Shown here: one piece after another, positions 47,577-60,610 of the stretch
How positions within the stretch are numbered: the stretch's first letter is position 1
Layout: each line of letters opens with the position of its first letter
Assembly (NCBI GenBank): GCA_003118195.1
Contig: BEXV01000329.1
Span: 143,239 to 207,238 of the forward strand
Direction: 5' to 3'
Length of the DNA: 64,000 bases
Origin: Hemicentrotus pulcherrimus
Taxonomy: Eukaryota; Echinodermata; Echinoidea; Camarodonta; Strongylocentrotidae
Notes under the pieces: generated by a model
Seen by the model: only the letters and a program-made list of their open reading frames with translations
The model's database searches: none
What the model was told of the DNA's origin: nothing
Made by a program: the position numbers and the translations under genes

Positions 47577-47609
47577 TCATCTCTCTCCCTCTCTCTCTCT
47601 CTCTCCCCC

Positions 47610-47649
<40 letters not shown>

Positions 47650-47650
47650 G
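47577..47650. repeat. Compound (CT)n(CA)n microsatellite
   Basis: CT repeats from 47581 change to CA repeats at 47630-47649. The surrounding 47520-47900 is also pyrimidine-rich, ending in a C10 run at 47848-47857. A 210-codon minus-strand frame here is a by-product. Confidence 0.95.
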
Positions 47651-47857
47651 TACACAAAATCTCTCACTATCTTACAAATGATCTCTACCTTTCTCACATA
47701 CACCCTCTCTTCCCTTTCTCTCTCAATCTCTTTCTCTTCCTCGTCCTCTCTTAATCCCGAATGCAATCTTTCTCCTTTTTCTGCCTTTCCCCCTCTTTCT
47801 GTTCTCTTATCATACTTTATATTTTTCTTTCTTCCTCTCCCTCTCAACCCCCCCCCC

Positions 47858-50800
47858 TTGTTTCTACATTCCTTAATCTCTAACACTTTGGCATCTGTCT
47901 CTCTTTCCCATCTCAATTTGATACAATTCTTAAAATTAAAAATAATATGTTCTTTTCTAATCACACGTAATTTCAATGATGGAACATAGAGCCCAAGTCC
48001 CCTCCCCTGCATGCTCCTCACTCTCTCTTTATGTATATCTATACCCCTCTCTCTCTCTCTTCCTAATTTGCCATCTCTATTCCATTTCCATTTCCTAAAC
48101 GCCAGTTCGAGGGAGTTGTTGCATTGGGCATTATCACTGTCGACATTGAGTGCCAAACCAAAAGAAAATCCACCCGAAACCCAGACGCCACCCATAGCCT
48201 CTAACTTTCGACAAGACCTGACCTGGTTTTCTCCATTTCGACTTTAAAAATCTCGGCATCTATAACCTCGGGGAGGCTTTTCAAGTTCATTGGTCATTTT
48301 AAAAATGCTGTGGGAGGTTTATGAAATTATTTTACACGGAGTGGGCGTTTTTACTCTAATTTCTTGTCGCCATCATGAAATAACTTTTCCTCCAGTCCCA
48401 GTCGTTATTGATTGATCACTTTCTTATTTTGCAAGAAAGTTTTCGCTAACGGGTGGTGAGCATTTCTCCACCAGTCGAACACCTTGGGCTCTCCTGATTC
48501 TAGTGTGATGTCAAAACAGTTGATGTAGAACAATAATATTAATGCAAGATATTAATACAAAACAACTATGCAATGAGGTGAACTCTGATGCAACAGTCGC
48601 CAATTTATTTCATATTTTAGTTAAATCTGTCTCTTCAATATTTTCCGGTCTTTGGTTCTTAAAATGTGGGGTACATGAAGGAACAAAACCCTGATCAAAT
48701 ATTGTAAAACGGGCTCAAGTTGGGTCAAAAATTCACGGGGTCATCTAACAGTCAATCTACCCTTGAAAATTGTTCTTTTTACACTTTCATCTTTGTAATT
48801 CTAACCTATTTTTCATGTCAATATTTCACTGCTTTTCATTTACTTATTTATCTTTCAATCGTCTTCCTTAAAATACTTTGATTGAATAGTACATTAAACT
48901 TTTTCAAAAGTATTGTTGAAAGTTTGAGCTAAGTGACAGTATCTTTATAGCCTTCATGAAAGATTTAACTATGTCATTTTATGTTTCTTTCTATATCTAA
49001 TGACAAATACTCATGGAATATCGGATGCGAAAAATTAATGTTCCACTCATATTGATCTTTATGAAACCCAATGGATCTAGTCCATTTTTACTTTACTTTT
49101 GCATCAACACAAGACTAAAACTGACCTTTACACTTCTAAGTGTCATGTTAAAAGTATGTTTGATAATCAAAGTTCCTACATATGTTAATAAATCATGCTT
49201 TCATGTGCATGGCTTTGTTCACGTTTACACAAAAAACAGACAATCAAACGTCGAATCGGGGACCTAAACGCGCGAGTATCTAATATGGCGGCATTTTCTC
49301 TTTTCGGATTATTTCCCGCTCATTTGATCATTGGGATACTACGGCTTGGATCACTCACCATCCAAAGCCTCATTATGCCATATCTCTGACTAAGCGTTTA
49401 TTCAACCTGTTCTCTGTTTTCACATTCTGCTTTTTAACTGCGTTTATCACGAATTTCCACAAAATAGGTGTCACCTTACTCCAAATCTGTGAATCATTAC
49501 TTAGCGGCTGAAACTATCATTGCATCCCCAACTCGATTTTTTTGTTTTGTTCTCGGACAACTTACCTTTTCTCCCTCTTTTACAATCGTTTCTCTCTTAT
49601 TATTTGTACCAAACGCACTTTTGAGAACGCAGCTAATGTACTTTAAACCAATGATGCTCCATATAGCCAGTTTATCCTAATTGGATAGCGAGGCATCATT
49701 CTCAATTTAAGTAACAAGGTGGAAAAGCCTCATGATGGACAATTTATTGCCTCTTTCATCAGAGTATAAAGGAGAAAGAGAACGAGACAGAGAGCTGTGA
49801 AGATACGATGGGAAATGAGGAGAGGAAGAAGGCCAGGAGCAGAGCGAGGCGGGTTTCTCTTTCGCCGCTCAAGCTTGCCCGCAGCTAAAATTGACCGTAA
49901 CTAGCCGTGGAATGACATTGAAAAGCGCTGCAAATCGTACTATCTCAAGCTTGCTGTAACAACACACAAAGTTGTGAAGAAGCGTTCACAAAAGTGCAGC
50001 AATAGCCGTTTTTTCCTTTTCGCCTTGATGTTCTTTTCCTTTTAGAAGCCATCTTTCTCTTAGAATAACAAGCGACTAGCCCTTACCTATTCGTTTCGCA
50101 CATTCATTATTTTGTTGATATGCGACCTACATCACCTGAAATGCCTGTTATTATGCTGTGATATGATTTTATCATGTCGGGATCGAGAATGAAACATACA
50201 GCAATATTTTAATATTTTAAGACGGTGAAAATCGGATCAAAAGGGAGAGAAAAAGAGAGAAACAGACAAACAGACATAGAGAAAGAAAAAAAAACAAAGA
50301 GGGGTGTGGTAATGGTGCAAACAAACTATAATTTTTAGTGATTGGTGCTAAGAGCAGCCACTAATATTTTCCCCAAAAAGTTTCAAATACTCATCTTACT
50401 AAGGGGGGTTTCAATAATTTTCTATTATACGGACATCAATATTTTTGTTGTTCTTAAGACTCTTTCAATATCAATCGCTTTATAGGTAGTGACGATGAAA
50501 TATGTCAATAGTAAACGTAACTCTGACATAACCCTTCTGCAAAATTGTAATTTTTGAAGTAAAAAAAAACAACAACTGAAAATATGTAGGAAAATGTATT
50601 TAATTAATTTTTGTATAATATGTGAATACCCCCTTTCCCATAAAGCCGTCCTTCAAAGCCTATATGACTTGTTTCTTCTCAAAATCAATCACGAACTACC
50701 ACAACGCTGGATCTATTTTCCTTTCGCTCCTCTAAATGCAATCTTCCTCTCTTTTAAAAGAAATATCAGCCGTTTCTATGATGCCTGACCACCATTCATA

Positions 50801-53800
50801 AGAGTGGTGAAGTTATTATTTCTTGACACCTCTGCGAAGGAATCGCTTCTTAGATTATCTTCCTCCTCTCTCTGTCTGTCTCTCTCTTTCTCGTCCTACG
50901 GTCCTAGCCATGTTGAGTCACGTACGATCTTGATACACACCATTTGCGTTTGCCGAGGCCTAACTCTCTGAAACGCTATTAGTTTGCCTGGAATAAGGAC
51001 TTAATAAAAATTGTATGGATAGCTCGATCAACTATAAAACATTAACAAAAAAAGAATATTACCTAAGCCACGAGAGTTTTAGGAAGATTTCAAATGCAAA
51101 CAATAAATACATTTTGGTGCGTGAGTGCGTATGTGCGTGTGTGAGGTGCGGGCTCGCGAGTGCGCGCTTGCGTCTATGTATAATTTTATGCCATATGATT
51201 ATTACATCCATATTTTATACATTTTTCAACTCGTGGTTTAATCCCTTCATAGCTGACGATCGATGTTGGTCTACAATTCTCTCAACTTAGGATCAAATGG
51301 CTCTCAAACGACCAACCCTACTCTCACGTTCTAAATTAAGAAATAATCATCGTATTATTTTTCGGAACAGAACGGCGAATGAAGGGAGAAGGAAAAAATG
51401 GTAGCTTTGGATACTGCTTGAATGAATCTTATCCATGAGAAAATGATCTGAAAGTAGACGGTTTGAGGTAATCATAACCTCAATACTCGTGACTCTGTAT
51501 GAAAACACCGACACCTCAGCAACAAGCGAGCTCAATGGGCGGTCCTCTATTGTTGCTTAAATCATTGTGGACTTTTCTTTTCTACTTCTTTTTGAACCTT
51601 GATAGGGGGTAAATGCCGAAAAGATTGAGGATAGAATAAAAGCGTACAGTGGATCGCAATTTTGTTTGTTTTGTCGACCTCATTTGAACGAGATAGTCGC
51701 GATTTTTATATCTACATAATATGAGCGACAGTGTATGTCAAATTAGTATCGTCAATTCATCAAATCTTTTCTACGTCATATAGAACGTCACATAAGAGAT
51801 ATCACTTAATGTATTTTAATGCGGTTTACCGTTCTCCTAGAAACTATATTTAGATATTGTTAGTTTTGTCAATCTTAAATTATTTCATTATTTAATGTTA
51901 TCAATTTACCAATGATATTGCTTTAATTAAAATCATTGAAGGTGCGTATGAATCATAATATGAATCATATTATTTTTAACAGCAGAATGTGCTTCGTTTC
52001 TATCTCTGTATTGTACCCCTCAACTTCCCTGTACGTCTTTACAAGTAGATGTAAATTCATTCCTCGATACGCTTGAAAAAACAGGGTTGGTATGATTTCA
52101 TTCACTTTGGCGCTCAATCTCGGCGGAGAAAAAGTCGCCTTTTTCTTTGTCGTCATCGTGTTCGCCTTCGTATGACCGCTTGATTGCGCTGGTCCATGTC
52201 GCAATCAGCGGTGTTAACAGCATCGATCGCCGGTGTTTGTTCTCCTTTGTTACACGTGGCTGAATAAACCATGCGGATAAGTTATTCTAATATCGTCACC
52301 CGTCCTCCACTCCCAAGAATCGGCGCTGGCGATGGGGTTGATGGTGAAGACAGTGCCGAAGAGAGCGGAGCCTCAAAGGAGGATGGGATGGGAAGATGGG
52401 AGGATGATGCTGATGGTTAAGGTGATAGTGGTGATAGTGATGAGAGGTTGTGGAATTAGTGGTGGTAGATGTGGCGGTAGGGATAGCGATGCTGTTTGTG
52501 GTATAGTGGTTGATTCTTGAGAAAAAAATAGTTTAACAGATTTTTAATATTTGGAAATTGTGACCCGGCTTCTCTATGAGTTAAAATATCAGAGAATCGA
52601 AGGATAATGAAGAACATGATGATGTTTGTATGATAGTAATCCTGTTAATAACAGTGTTGTTTTATGGTTTTGAAGATGATATGTTACATGCGCCATAATT
52701 ATTTTCGTTGAAAGTGAATTTACAAAAAGAAGAAGAAATCTTTCTGGTGGTAGCTAATTAAAGGAAATCTAATGTAGGATATTTTTATTTTTTATACAAT
52801 TAAATAGAAAGACTAGGCGTTAAACTTCAACTCTCGATAAAAGGCTCATCAAATATTTCACAAGGACTCAGCTTATTATATTGCAGAAAAAAGGGAAAGA
52901 AAACACGACTCAGTCTTCCTTGAAACTCATCTAAATCTACTTCTTTTGCTGAACACCTTTAACAAAACAAAAATTAAATCGTAAACGAAAGTTACAAGAA
53001 CGCCCAAAGCCCCATCTTCATTTTCTTCCAATAATACTGAGCCTCCCATGGCTGGTCTGAATGACGGCTTCAAGCGAGTCCTTAATATTGGCAATTATTT
53101 TATCCAAGGCTGGAGCCGTATCAGTGTGAACATATCAACGCAATATCGATATCATTGTCCCTCATGATGAGATATAATGCAAGGTGGTTTTTATTAAAGT
53201 TAACACCAAGCTCATTCTCTATGCTTTCTCTATCTCCATTGACCTTCACAACTGCATTGATAATGGTTGGGCCAGGACGCGAAACGGTTGATTTCACTCT
53301 TAAGCGAGGCGAGAAAAACGCAATTAATTCATCCCTATTTTCCTCCCCATGACCGTTCTTAAGAAAGCTATCGTTTTCTTTATTGTTTCAGAGAAGGGCG
53401 AAAAGGTTAACCGAGGTTTAAGGTGTTAGCCTGACAGAGCGTTGACGCTGGTTTTTTTTTTTTTTTGTCTTCTTCTATTTTATTTTTGTTATTTGATGTA
53501 TAATTTTACCCAATAGCCTTCCAAACAATCAATATTACTAAAAATATTTTATTCTTGTTCTAATCGTTTATTTTAGTATATCAAGACATTACGGATTATT
53601 CATAATAATCGTTTCCATGACAGGTCTTTGATCTAACAAGCTATTGGTGTTTGAGGCATAACTATACCACGCAACTCAGGTAAAACGAAATGCTCAAGTT
53701 CACAAGAAAGGTAATATTATTGTACACATGAATCATACAGGTTAATGTATTATCAGGCTGCTTGATTAAAAAGACAAACATGCTTGTAGGTATTTGATTC

Positions 53801-55047
53801 TAAGATGGGAACACACCAATAATTGAACAATTTGATGATTTTCTCTTTATTTCAGCGAAATATCAAAAGAATTTTATTCTGTTCTAAAGCACATATTATT
53901 TAAAAATAAAATGATTATATAATGAATACCAAAAAAAAAAAAAAAANNAAGAAAATTTAACATTGAGGGGAGAGATTAAGGAATGATAACTGATACGAAA
54001 ATCAGGAAAACGGGGAATAGGAATGAAAGGCAAGAGTGAATAAAACCAACAAAGAAACTGAGAAAGTGGTTTAAAGCCTCTCTGCACTAGTTTAGCCTGG
54101 AGAAATTAGACCTCCTTGCTTGGTCACCGACAAGTGGTTATCCTATCAAATCAGCTCTCAATTAATAGAAAAAGGGGACCACAGGGGACCAGTGGTCACC
54201 GCTTAGGCATTGTTTGCTATATAGAGGGCGCAAGTAGCTATAGGTCGTGCATTGTGGCTTTAAAAAAGGGAACACAGATCAAAGAAGATAGATTTGGCGC
54301 GAATATAATGTCCCACTAGAGACAATTTTGATGAGAGTACTAAAAGTGCAATTTTGCACTTTTTCCCAAACTCTTCATTTCCTGTATAGGCTTTGCACCT
54401 CTGCGACCCCAATGACGATAATATCCCCATAACGTTTCATGAGGAGAGGGAGAAAATACTCCCTCAGCAAATCGCAATTTAAGATGAGATTTAGTTACAG
54501 TAATATCCTCTGCAAGGGAGCCGATTTAATGCCGAAAATTCTCACTCTCCTCTTTTATTGGTCTTCTCACAGATAAATTGTCGCGGGTTTTTTTTTTCTT
54601 CCTGCTCATTTGAACGGTCAGGCTAACGCTATTTCATCATTAAGTAGTAATAGCGGACCAGTTTACACGCGTGAAAGTTTGATAATATAAAATAGAATGA
54701 AAGTTATTTTTGATCGTAACCCCTTAGCTGTTATTGAAATGTGTACAGAAGGGGACTTTCTCTCTACTAAAACTTGTATGAATTGACTCTTTCACTTGTA
54801 AATTTCCTGAGCAAATGACAATTTTCGTTTAGTTTGAAAAGTGTTTTTTCAATCTATTATTAGCAAATATTTTCTTTTTTGTAAAGAATATTTTCCCTTT
54901 TGCCCTTCAGAATGTGTATTATTAGGACATTCGTTTAATAAATCGTAACCATGATGAATGTTATAAATAATATCGTATCATAAAACCATTTCACTTACAT
55001 AAAGTCACTTTCATTAAAATGTACCTGGTTAACTTTTTTTTCCCGCA
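47858..55047. other. Upstream intergenic DNA, no recognised gene
   Basis: Composition alternates between AT-rich DNA and short pyrimidine-rich or GC-richer patches (about 49240-49330, 49780-49920, 52300-52500). A two-base ambiguity lies in an A run at 53947-53948. Open frames are short and unconserved in appearance. Confidence 0.55.
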
Positions 55048-55330
55048 GTAATAATAATAATATTCGGCTATTATATAGCGCGGAATACATCAACGATGTG
55101 TCTAACCGCCTTACAGATATAATTATTACCCCGGTCAACGGATTCAGGCTTACCGTCACACAATGTATGCTCATTCTCCACTCCCTGGGGAGCATTCCAG
55201 CCAGGCGGTTTAGTATGGTAAAAACGACCTACCGAGAGAATCGAATCAAAGATGAACCAACACATCAGATTATCCCTACTGCACGAACGGTTCCCAGAAA
55301 AACGCCCGTGAAGCCAGCCCCATGTCATTT
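55048..55330 (-). repeat. Dispersed repeat with (ATT)n tail, minus orientation
   Basis: On the minus strand the 3' end reads CGCGCTATATAATAGCC followed by (ATT)n (55062-55048), the same tail style as at 37581 and 41792. The body is GC-richer than its surroundings and includes CCCTGGGGAGCATTCCAG (55182-55199, + strand), a motif I associate with sea urchin repeats from memory. The far boundary near 55330 is a composition estimate. Open frames here show no known protein. Confidence 0.4.
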
Positions 55331-57950
55331 TTGGCGCCCACCTCGAATTCTCTTTTTGGCGTCAATGGTAGTTTTAATGTGACGTCTATACATTGTATGT
55401 TGATACAGAGCGCACTTTGCGGCACGGAAGCTATTTCTCACGTGCTTAAAGCGAACCAACATGGCGGAGTAATATGGGATAAATCGGCGGCAAGTTCAGC
55501 TGTTTCGCTAGAGGTTTGCTCAACACCGCCTTGCGAATCCAGGAGCTAAATTGCGGTTAAGGGGTGAAAAGATGAAGCGATGAAGGGGTGATGAAAGTGG
55601 TAATACCATAGGTTTGATTGGAGGAGGTTTATGAAATGAATCCTGTTGAATAAAATAGCTTAAACATGTTTTTACTTGTCACTTTATGAAGTAAAAAAGG
55701 AATGTTTTCATATCTATATTAGATAGCTAAGTCAGCAAAGTTTTAGGCAGTGCGAACTGTTGTGATTCAAAGCTATTTGTTTATCCAACATTCAGGTTAC
55801 AAAGTTTTATGTGACCTTTGTGGAATGACATAAAAGTTTAGTTTTTGCTAAATTGATATTTATTCACTGATATGTCATATTTCTCGTAAGTTCTAACTTT
55901 CGATAATAGTTGCATGTATTGTCAGTAAGGTGAAGACACAAATTCGTCTTTTCCTTTTGTATGTACATGTGAAGAGGTTTTCTTGCTTGCCGTCTCATTT
56001 CACTCAACGCTCAACTGTACATAGGATGGGTTTCTGACTTGATTTGAAAATTGAGCTTTAACCCTGCTATTTAGTTTAAGATTTTGTCACGAATTTAAGG
56101 AATGTATGCCCAATACGAGGCAGGAGGAATGCACCCACAAAATCCTTTATGCCCCCTTCTTCCGCCCCGCTGCAAGAAAACAGACAGCTCTAAACACACC
56201 ACTTACCTTATATTTCCCCTGGGAGCCCAGACCCACACGTTATGATAGGTGTTGGAAACGACCCTGTTTAAATAGAAACCCGTCACGTTCTTGTTCCCCT
56301 TTTCACACCTCCTCTGTCAATCTGCATTTGATATGTGCGATCATTTCATTTTAAGGGCAGGTGAAACTACTTTGAGGATTGGCGAAGGGGTGGGGCTTGC
56401 GAGTAAATACATGACCAAAACCTCTCCTTGTGCCCTCGTAACCCCAATCTTCGCGTCAAAACGCCACAGGCATTAACGTGGTTTTCTAATATAAAAAAGT
56501 GTAATTGCTGGTTATGAAAATATACTTTGCAGTAATCTAACTTTGATGTACAAGGAATGAATGAGTTATATCGAGAAGAAAAAATCAACTAATTTAAGCA
56601 AAGGAAGAGAGCGATGTAAAAATCAATCCAAAATATCAATCTATTCCGGAAAAGAAAAAAAAAAAAACGTTTATAAAACAAGAAAAAACGATTTGTCCTT
56701 TCATACGGTAAATTATATTTCTGCTAACTTTTTATATCTGTGCCTTTTCCATTTCAGGACAAGAATTCAACTGATTTCACATCTTTACGTGAATAATGAG
56801 AAATAACACTTTCCAACAATAATTCTCTCTCAGTTCACCTAAAATTGGATTGGATATGAAACATATACGAACTACTATATAATTATGATCCCTATATGAA
56901 ATTCAGGAGAGATGATAGCACTGATATATTTGTTAAATGAAATATCCTTTTAAGATACTTGTAACTTATGATGAAGGAAAATTGCAAGAAAATATGCTTT
57001 ATAGTCATCTGCACTAAATTCATTTCATCTTGAATCAAGTTCATTAAATCTTTCTAAGGAATCTTCAACCTCCAATGCATCAGCAGTGATCATGGCAATG
57101 TCATTTTGCTCGTTTTTCTAGAACCGCCATTTACAAGGCTTTAAAAAGCATCGTTTATCAACAAAATTCAGGCGATGTAGATACTCAGCACCAATCATAG
57201 ATCATAATTGAAATCTATTGACGGAAATAAAATGACAAAACCATCGATTTAGTCGCCGTTATTACCGGTCTTTCATTGCGATTTTTATCAACGAATTTGC
57301 AAGCGATGCGCCCAAATAGATATCTTCTCCGTATATACATCAACCTCTAAAAAGAGAAAATCAGGATCAGATTGAGTCGGAGAGCAATTAATTTGTAACA
57401 TTTACGATCCGCCATCTTATATTCTCACAGCATGGGTCATGCCTCTTTCCTTCCGAGTCATTTGAATCGCACAAAAAGCGGTGGCAATGAATGACGTTAA
57501 TAAGTTCGAGAAATTGTTGCGGTTTTCCCCCGCATCGATGTAACTCGTAATTATCTATTGAGACTTATACATGAAAGATATTCATTCAAAAATGATTTTG
57601 ATGTGTTTCTCTTCGTCAATGACCATTTTGCTTTCCTGGTAGTGGGAATTTTATAGGAGATATGGACAGGCAATAGGTAATACTGGCTGAAATTATAGTA
57701 ATATGGAAACGCGCTGGGCGCTGTAGAAGTAGGTATGGTACATTGTACGTTGAGTTGTGTACATAGTGAGCATGCACTATACTTTATTTTTTTCCACGAA
57801 CGTGTTATAAAGTCATGAATACGAAGTATATATTTATTCATTACTTATAGACTCTCTGGCCACTGTGTAAGAATTTTACATTTCTCTCGTAAAAGATAAC
57901 CACTTGTCTGAGTGACTAGACGAAAATCTTACCGTCTAAACTCCTTAATT

Positions 57951-58171
57951 CACACATCTAAAATAAAACCCCTCGATATATTTCAATATGATATTTTGAT
58001 ATACTCGACCCCAAATCATGAAAATTCATCTTCGAACAAACTGCGAAATATTTATAACACACGGCTAAATGTGTATCCCTTTATACATTTCAATATCATA
58101 TTTTTTATTTACTCGACCCCAAATCAAGAAAATTCATCTTTGAACAAACCGCAAAATATTTGTTACATTTT
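57951..58171 (+). repeat. Two-copy tandem repeat, period about 108 bp
   Basis: A segment containing ACTCGACCCCAAATCA and AAAATTCATCTT occurs twice in direct tandem. The second copy is displaced by 107-108 bases (TTTCAATAT at 57981 and 58088; GAACAAA at 58034 and 58142). The copies are roughly 80% alike by eye. Because the offset is 36 codons, an open frame (57912-58262) runs through both, but most differences in the best-aligned part change the amino acid and some look like CpG decay, so it reads as non-coding. Confidence 0.7.
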
Positions 58172-59039
58172 GTATCAACTAACTCCTGAAGAGAAATTAA
58201 AAATATATAATAAAACAAAATACTCGTCTCCCGCTGAAAGAAAATCTCAACTGCAAAAGTGAAATTGAAAGAGAAAGTGCTTGGGCACCTGCATTAAACT
58301 AAATAATACAGATCTGAAACTTATATATCACATTACTCTAACTCTCAAATAATTGAGACTGTCAAAAGAGACTTCCCTGAAAAGTCAAAGAATGCCAAAT
58401 GTAGCTCCCTTTTGTGCGCACTTCTCCGGTCCATTTCGTAACGAGCTAGTATTCGCAAATTAAATATAGCTATTTGTTTTGTAGCTCTGCAAAAACCGAC
58501 CCCGTAAAAGCCAACAAAAGTGTACGATCAAATCAGCAATATACACACAAAAGAGATGGCTATACAGAGTCAACGTGCACAAAAGAACATCTTCCTATAA
58601 TTTGGTGAGATAGATAATATTTCACTTTCGTTGTCTTTCCCTTTGATGCTTTGAGTGCCAATTACGACTAGATACATGTACGAAGTGCAGGCTGGATTTG
58701 GAAGAAGCAAGGTCACATCGAAAGAAGAAAAAAAAAAAAGGAACACATAAAAATTGAGACCCCCCAGGCAAACAAAATGTTAAGAGAATAAAAAGATTGA
58801 AAGTTTTGATCTCAATTTGAGTAGGAGGGGGGATGGAAGAGGCGAGGCAAAATAAGTGGGTCGTTGCTGAAATACAATGACGATGCTTGGTGAAATCTTT
58901 CTTCTTTCCAAGGGGGAAGGACAGAAAAAGTAAAATCAAATGAGCTGCGTTATGTGGCAATTACCCTGGTATATCCAACTAGAAAACAAGAGAGGCGGAG
59001 ATAGATAGACAGAAAGATGGAGAGAGAAATAGAAAGAGG

Positions 59040-59040
<1 letters not shown>

Positions 59041-59062
<22 letters not shown>
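59041..59062. repeat. (GA)n microsatellite with GATA flanks
   Basis: A pure GA run inside a purine-rich stretch, 58990-59090, that also carries short ATAG repeats. Confidence 0.9.
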
Positions 59063-59070
<8 letters not shown>

Positions 59071-60520
59071 ACAGATAGATAGAGAGAGAAAGCTGATAAT
59101 TGAATATAGGGGAGGAGGGATAGTTCTTGTTTGAATAAAGACGAGAGCGAACGATCTAGGAGCGATGTGAATATAATTTGGTGAGTAGTAATGGGTCATA
59201 TCAACATATTTTCTTCCAAGATGAATGCACTGCTGTCTCTCCACCTACCATCAACGTACTCCAGATAAACAGGAAGACGAGTGACGAGATAAAATGATTT
59301 GAAAAGTGGCAGATATAACGAAGTACAAATAGATAACAAATAGATAACTTGGTAAGCTTCTATTGCGCCTTATTGTCCTTTGTTCGACGTAAGTTTCACC
59401 CAGTTAGCATTACAGTACAATATCCGTCGCTCGTGCACATGCCTTTAACTAGCCTTCACTTTCCATTAACCCAGTGATGGTAATTCATTTTCAATTTATG
59501 ATGCATGTGGGCGAACCATTCTTTTTCTAATCGAAGTTGATTGGAGAGAGATGCACCTAAACTTTCTTTATCTTTTTTCTCTAACTAAATCGACGACGCA
59601 TAGATATACAAAAACCAACAGTACTGTAAAGATCATTATTCGGAACTTTTTTCTTCTTGTAATTCTTTCGCCCGCTCTTTTCCGCTTCGTAATTCGAATT
59701 TCAGCCTTAGGTTACGTGTCCATATTAAAACTTAAAATCAAGAGAAAATGTGTACTAACGAGTGGGTAACAGCTCTCCCAATCTTTTGCTACTCTGTCAC
59801 GCCTCAACTGCAGGCAATGTTCACTGTTTATCTAGGCGAGTCGATAATCGTCCTGTGGCAAATTTGCAAAAAACGGCCAAATTTGAATGATTAAAGAAAA
59901 AGAGAAGAAGAAAAGGATGGCGAGAGAGAAAAGGTAAGGTTATAGTGATCCTAAAGACTTTCTTTGGACTGTGCGCTCTCCGAAACAAAAACGGCGCGAA
60001 TCGGTGGTCTATTTACCACTTGTAATTATTCCAGACGATCATTGGGAAAAGCACGCACTGATGAATAATCGGGCAATCGGAGCAATATCGGCGCGAGCTA
60101 ATTATTAAATTAGCCGTCTTGCCGAATATTCATGGTCTTCTATGTAAACGCCAGAACAGAACAGAAAGCCGAAATCGAATTCTAAAATGCCTTCGAAGTG
60201 AGGTGGTGGGAGGGGAAAGAAGGAGAAGCAAAATAATGCAACGCTTGACTAAAAGAAATAAAATTAGGATAGCTGAGTGAGATATAAAAAAAGGGTAAAC
60301 GGCGGGAGGGAGATAGAAAAAAACATTTCTTGACAAACTTCACTGATCACCGAGAAATTAGCAAATCTAATTTCGGGTAATTTTGTTACGGGCTCGACCA
60401 AAATGTGGTTAGTGTTTCAATCGAGTGTCTTGCGCGGGCAATCGGCGCGCGATGGCTGCAAATCAAAGAAGCGAATAAAATCAATGAATAGAAACCAAGT
60501 GGAAGGAACGGTTCGGTTTA

Positions 60521-60610
60521 GGAGAGAGAGGAAGAGAGATCGAAAGATCGGAGAAAAAGAAAGAGTGAAAGATAGAAAGAGAGAGAAAGAGAGAGAGAGG
60601 GAGAAGGGGG
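60521..60610. repeat. Purine-rich GA/GAAA microsatellite
   Basis: Interrupted GA and GAAA units over about 90 bases. Confidence 0.85.

Noticed and set aside
47563..48195. 210-codon open frame on the minus strand, the longest uninterrupted frame without gaps
   Set aside because: Its C-terminal part is translated GA and GT microsatellite (Arg-Glu and Cys-Val repeats), and the rest is not like any family I know.
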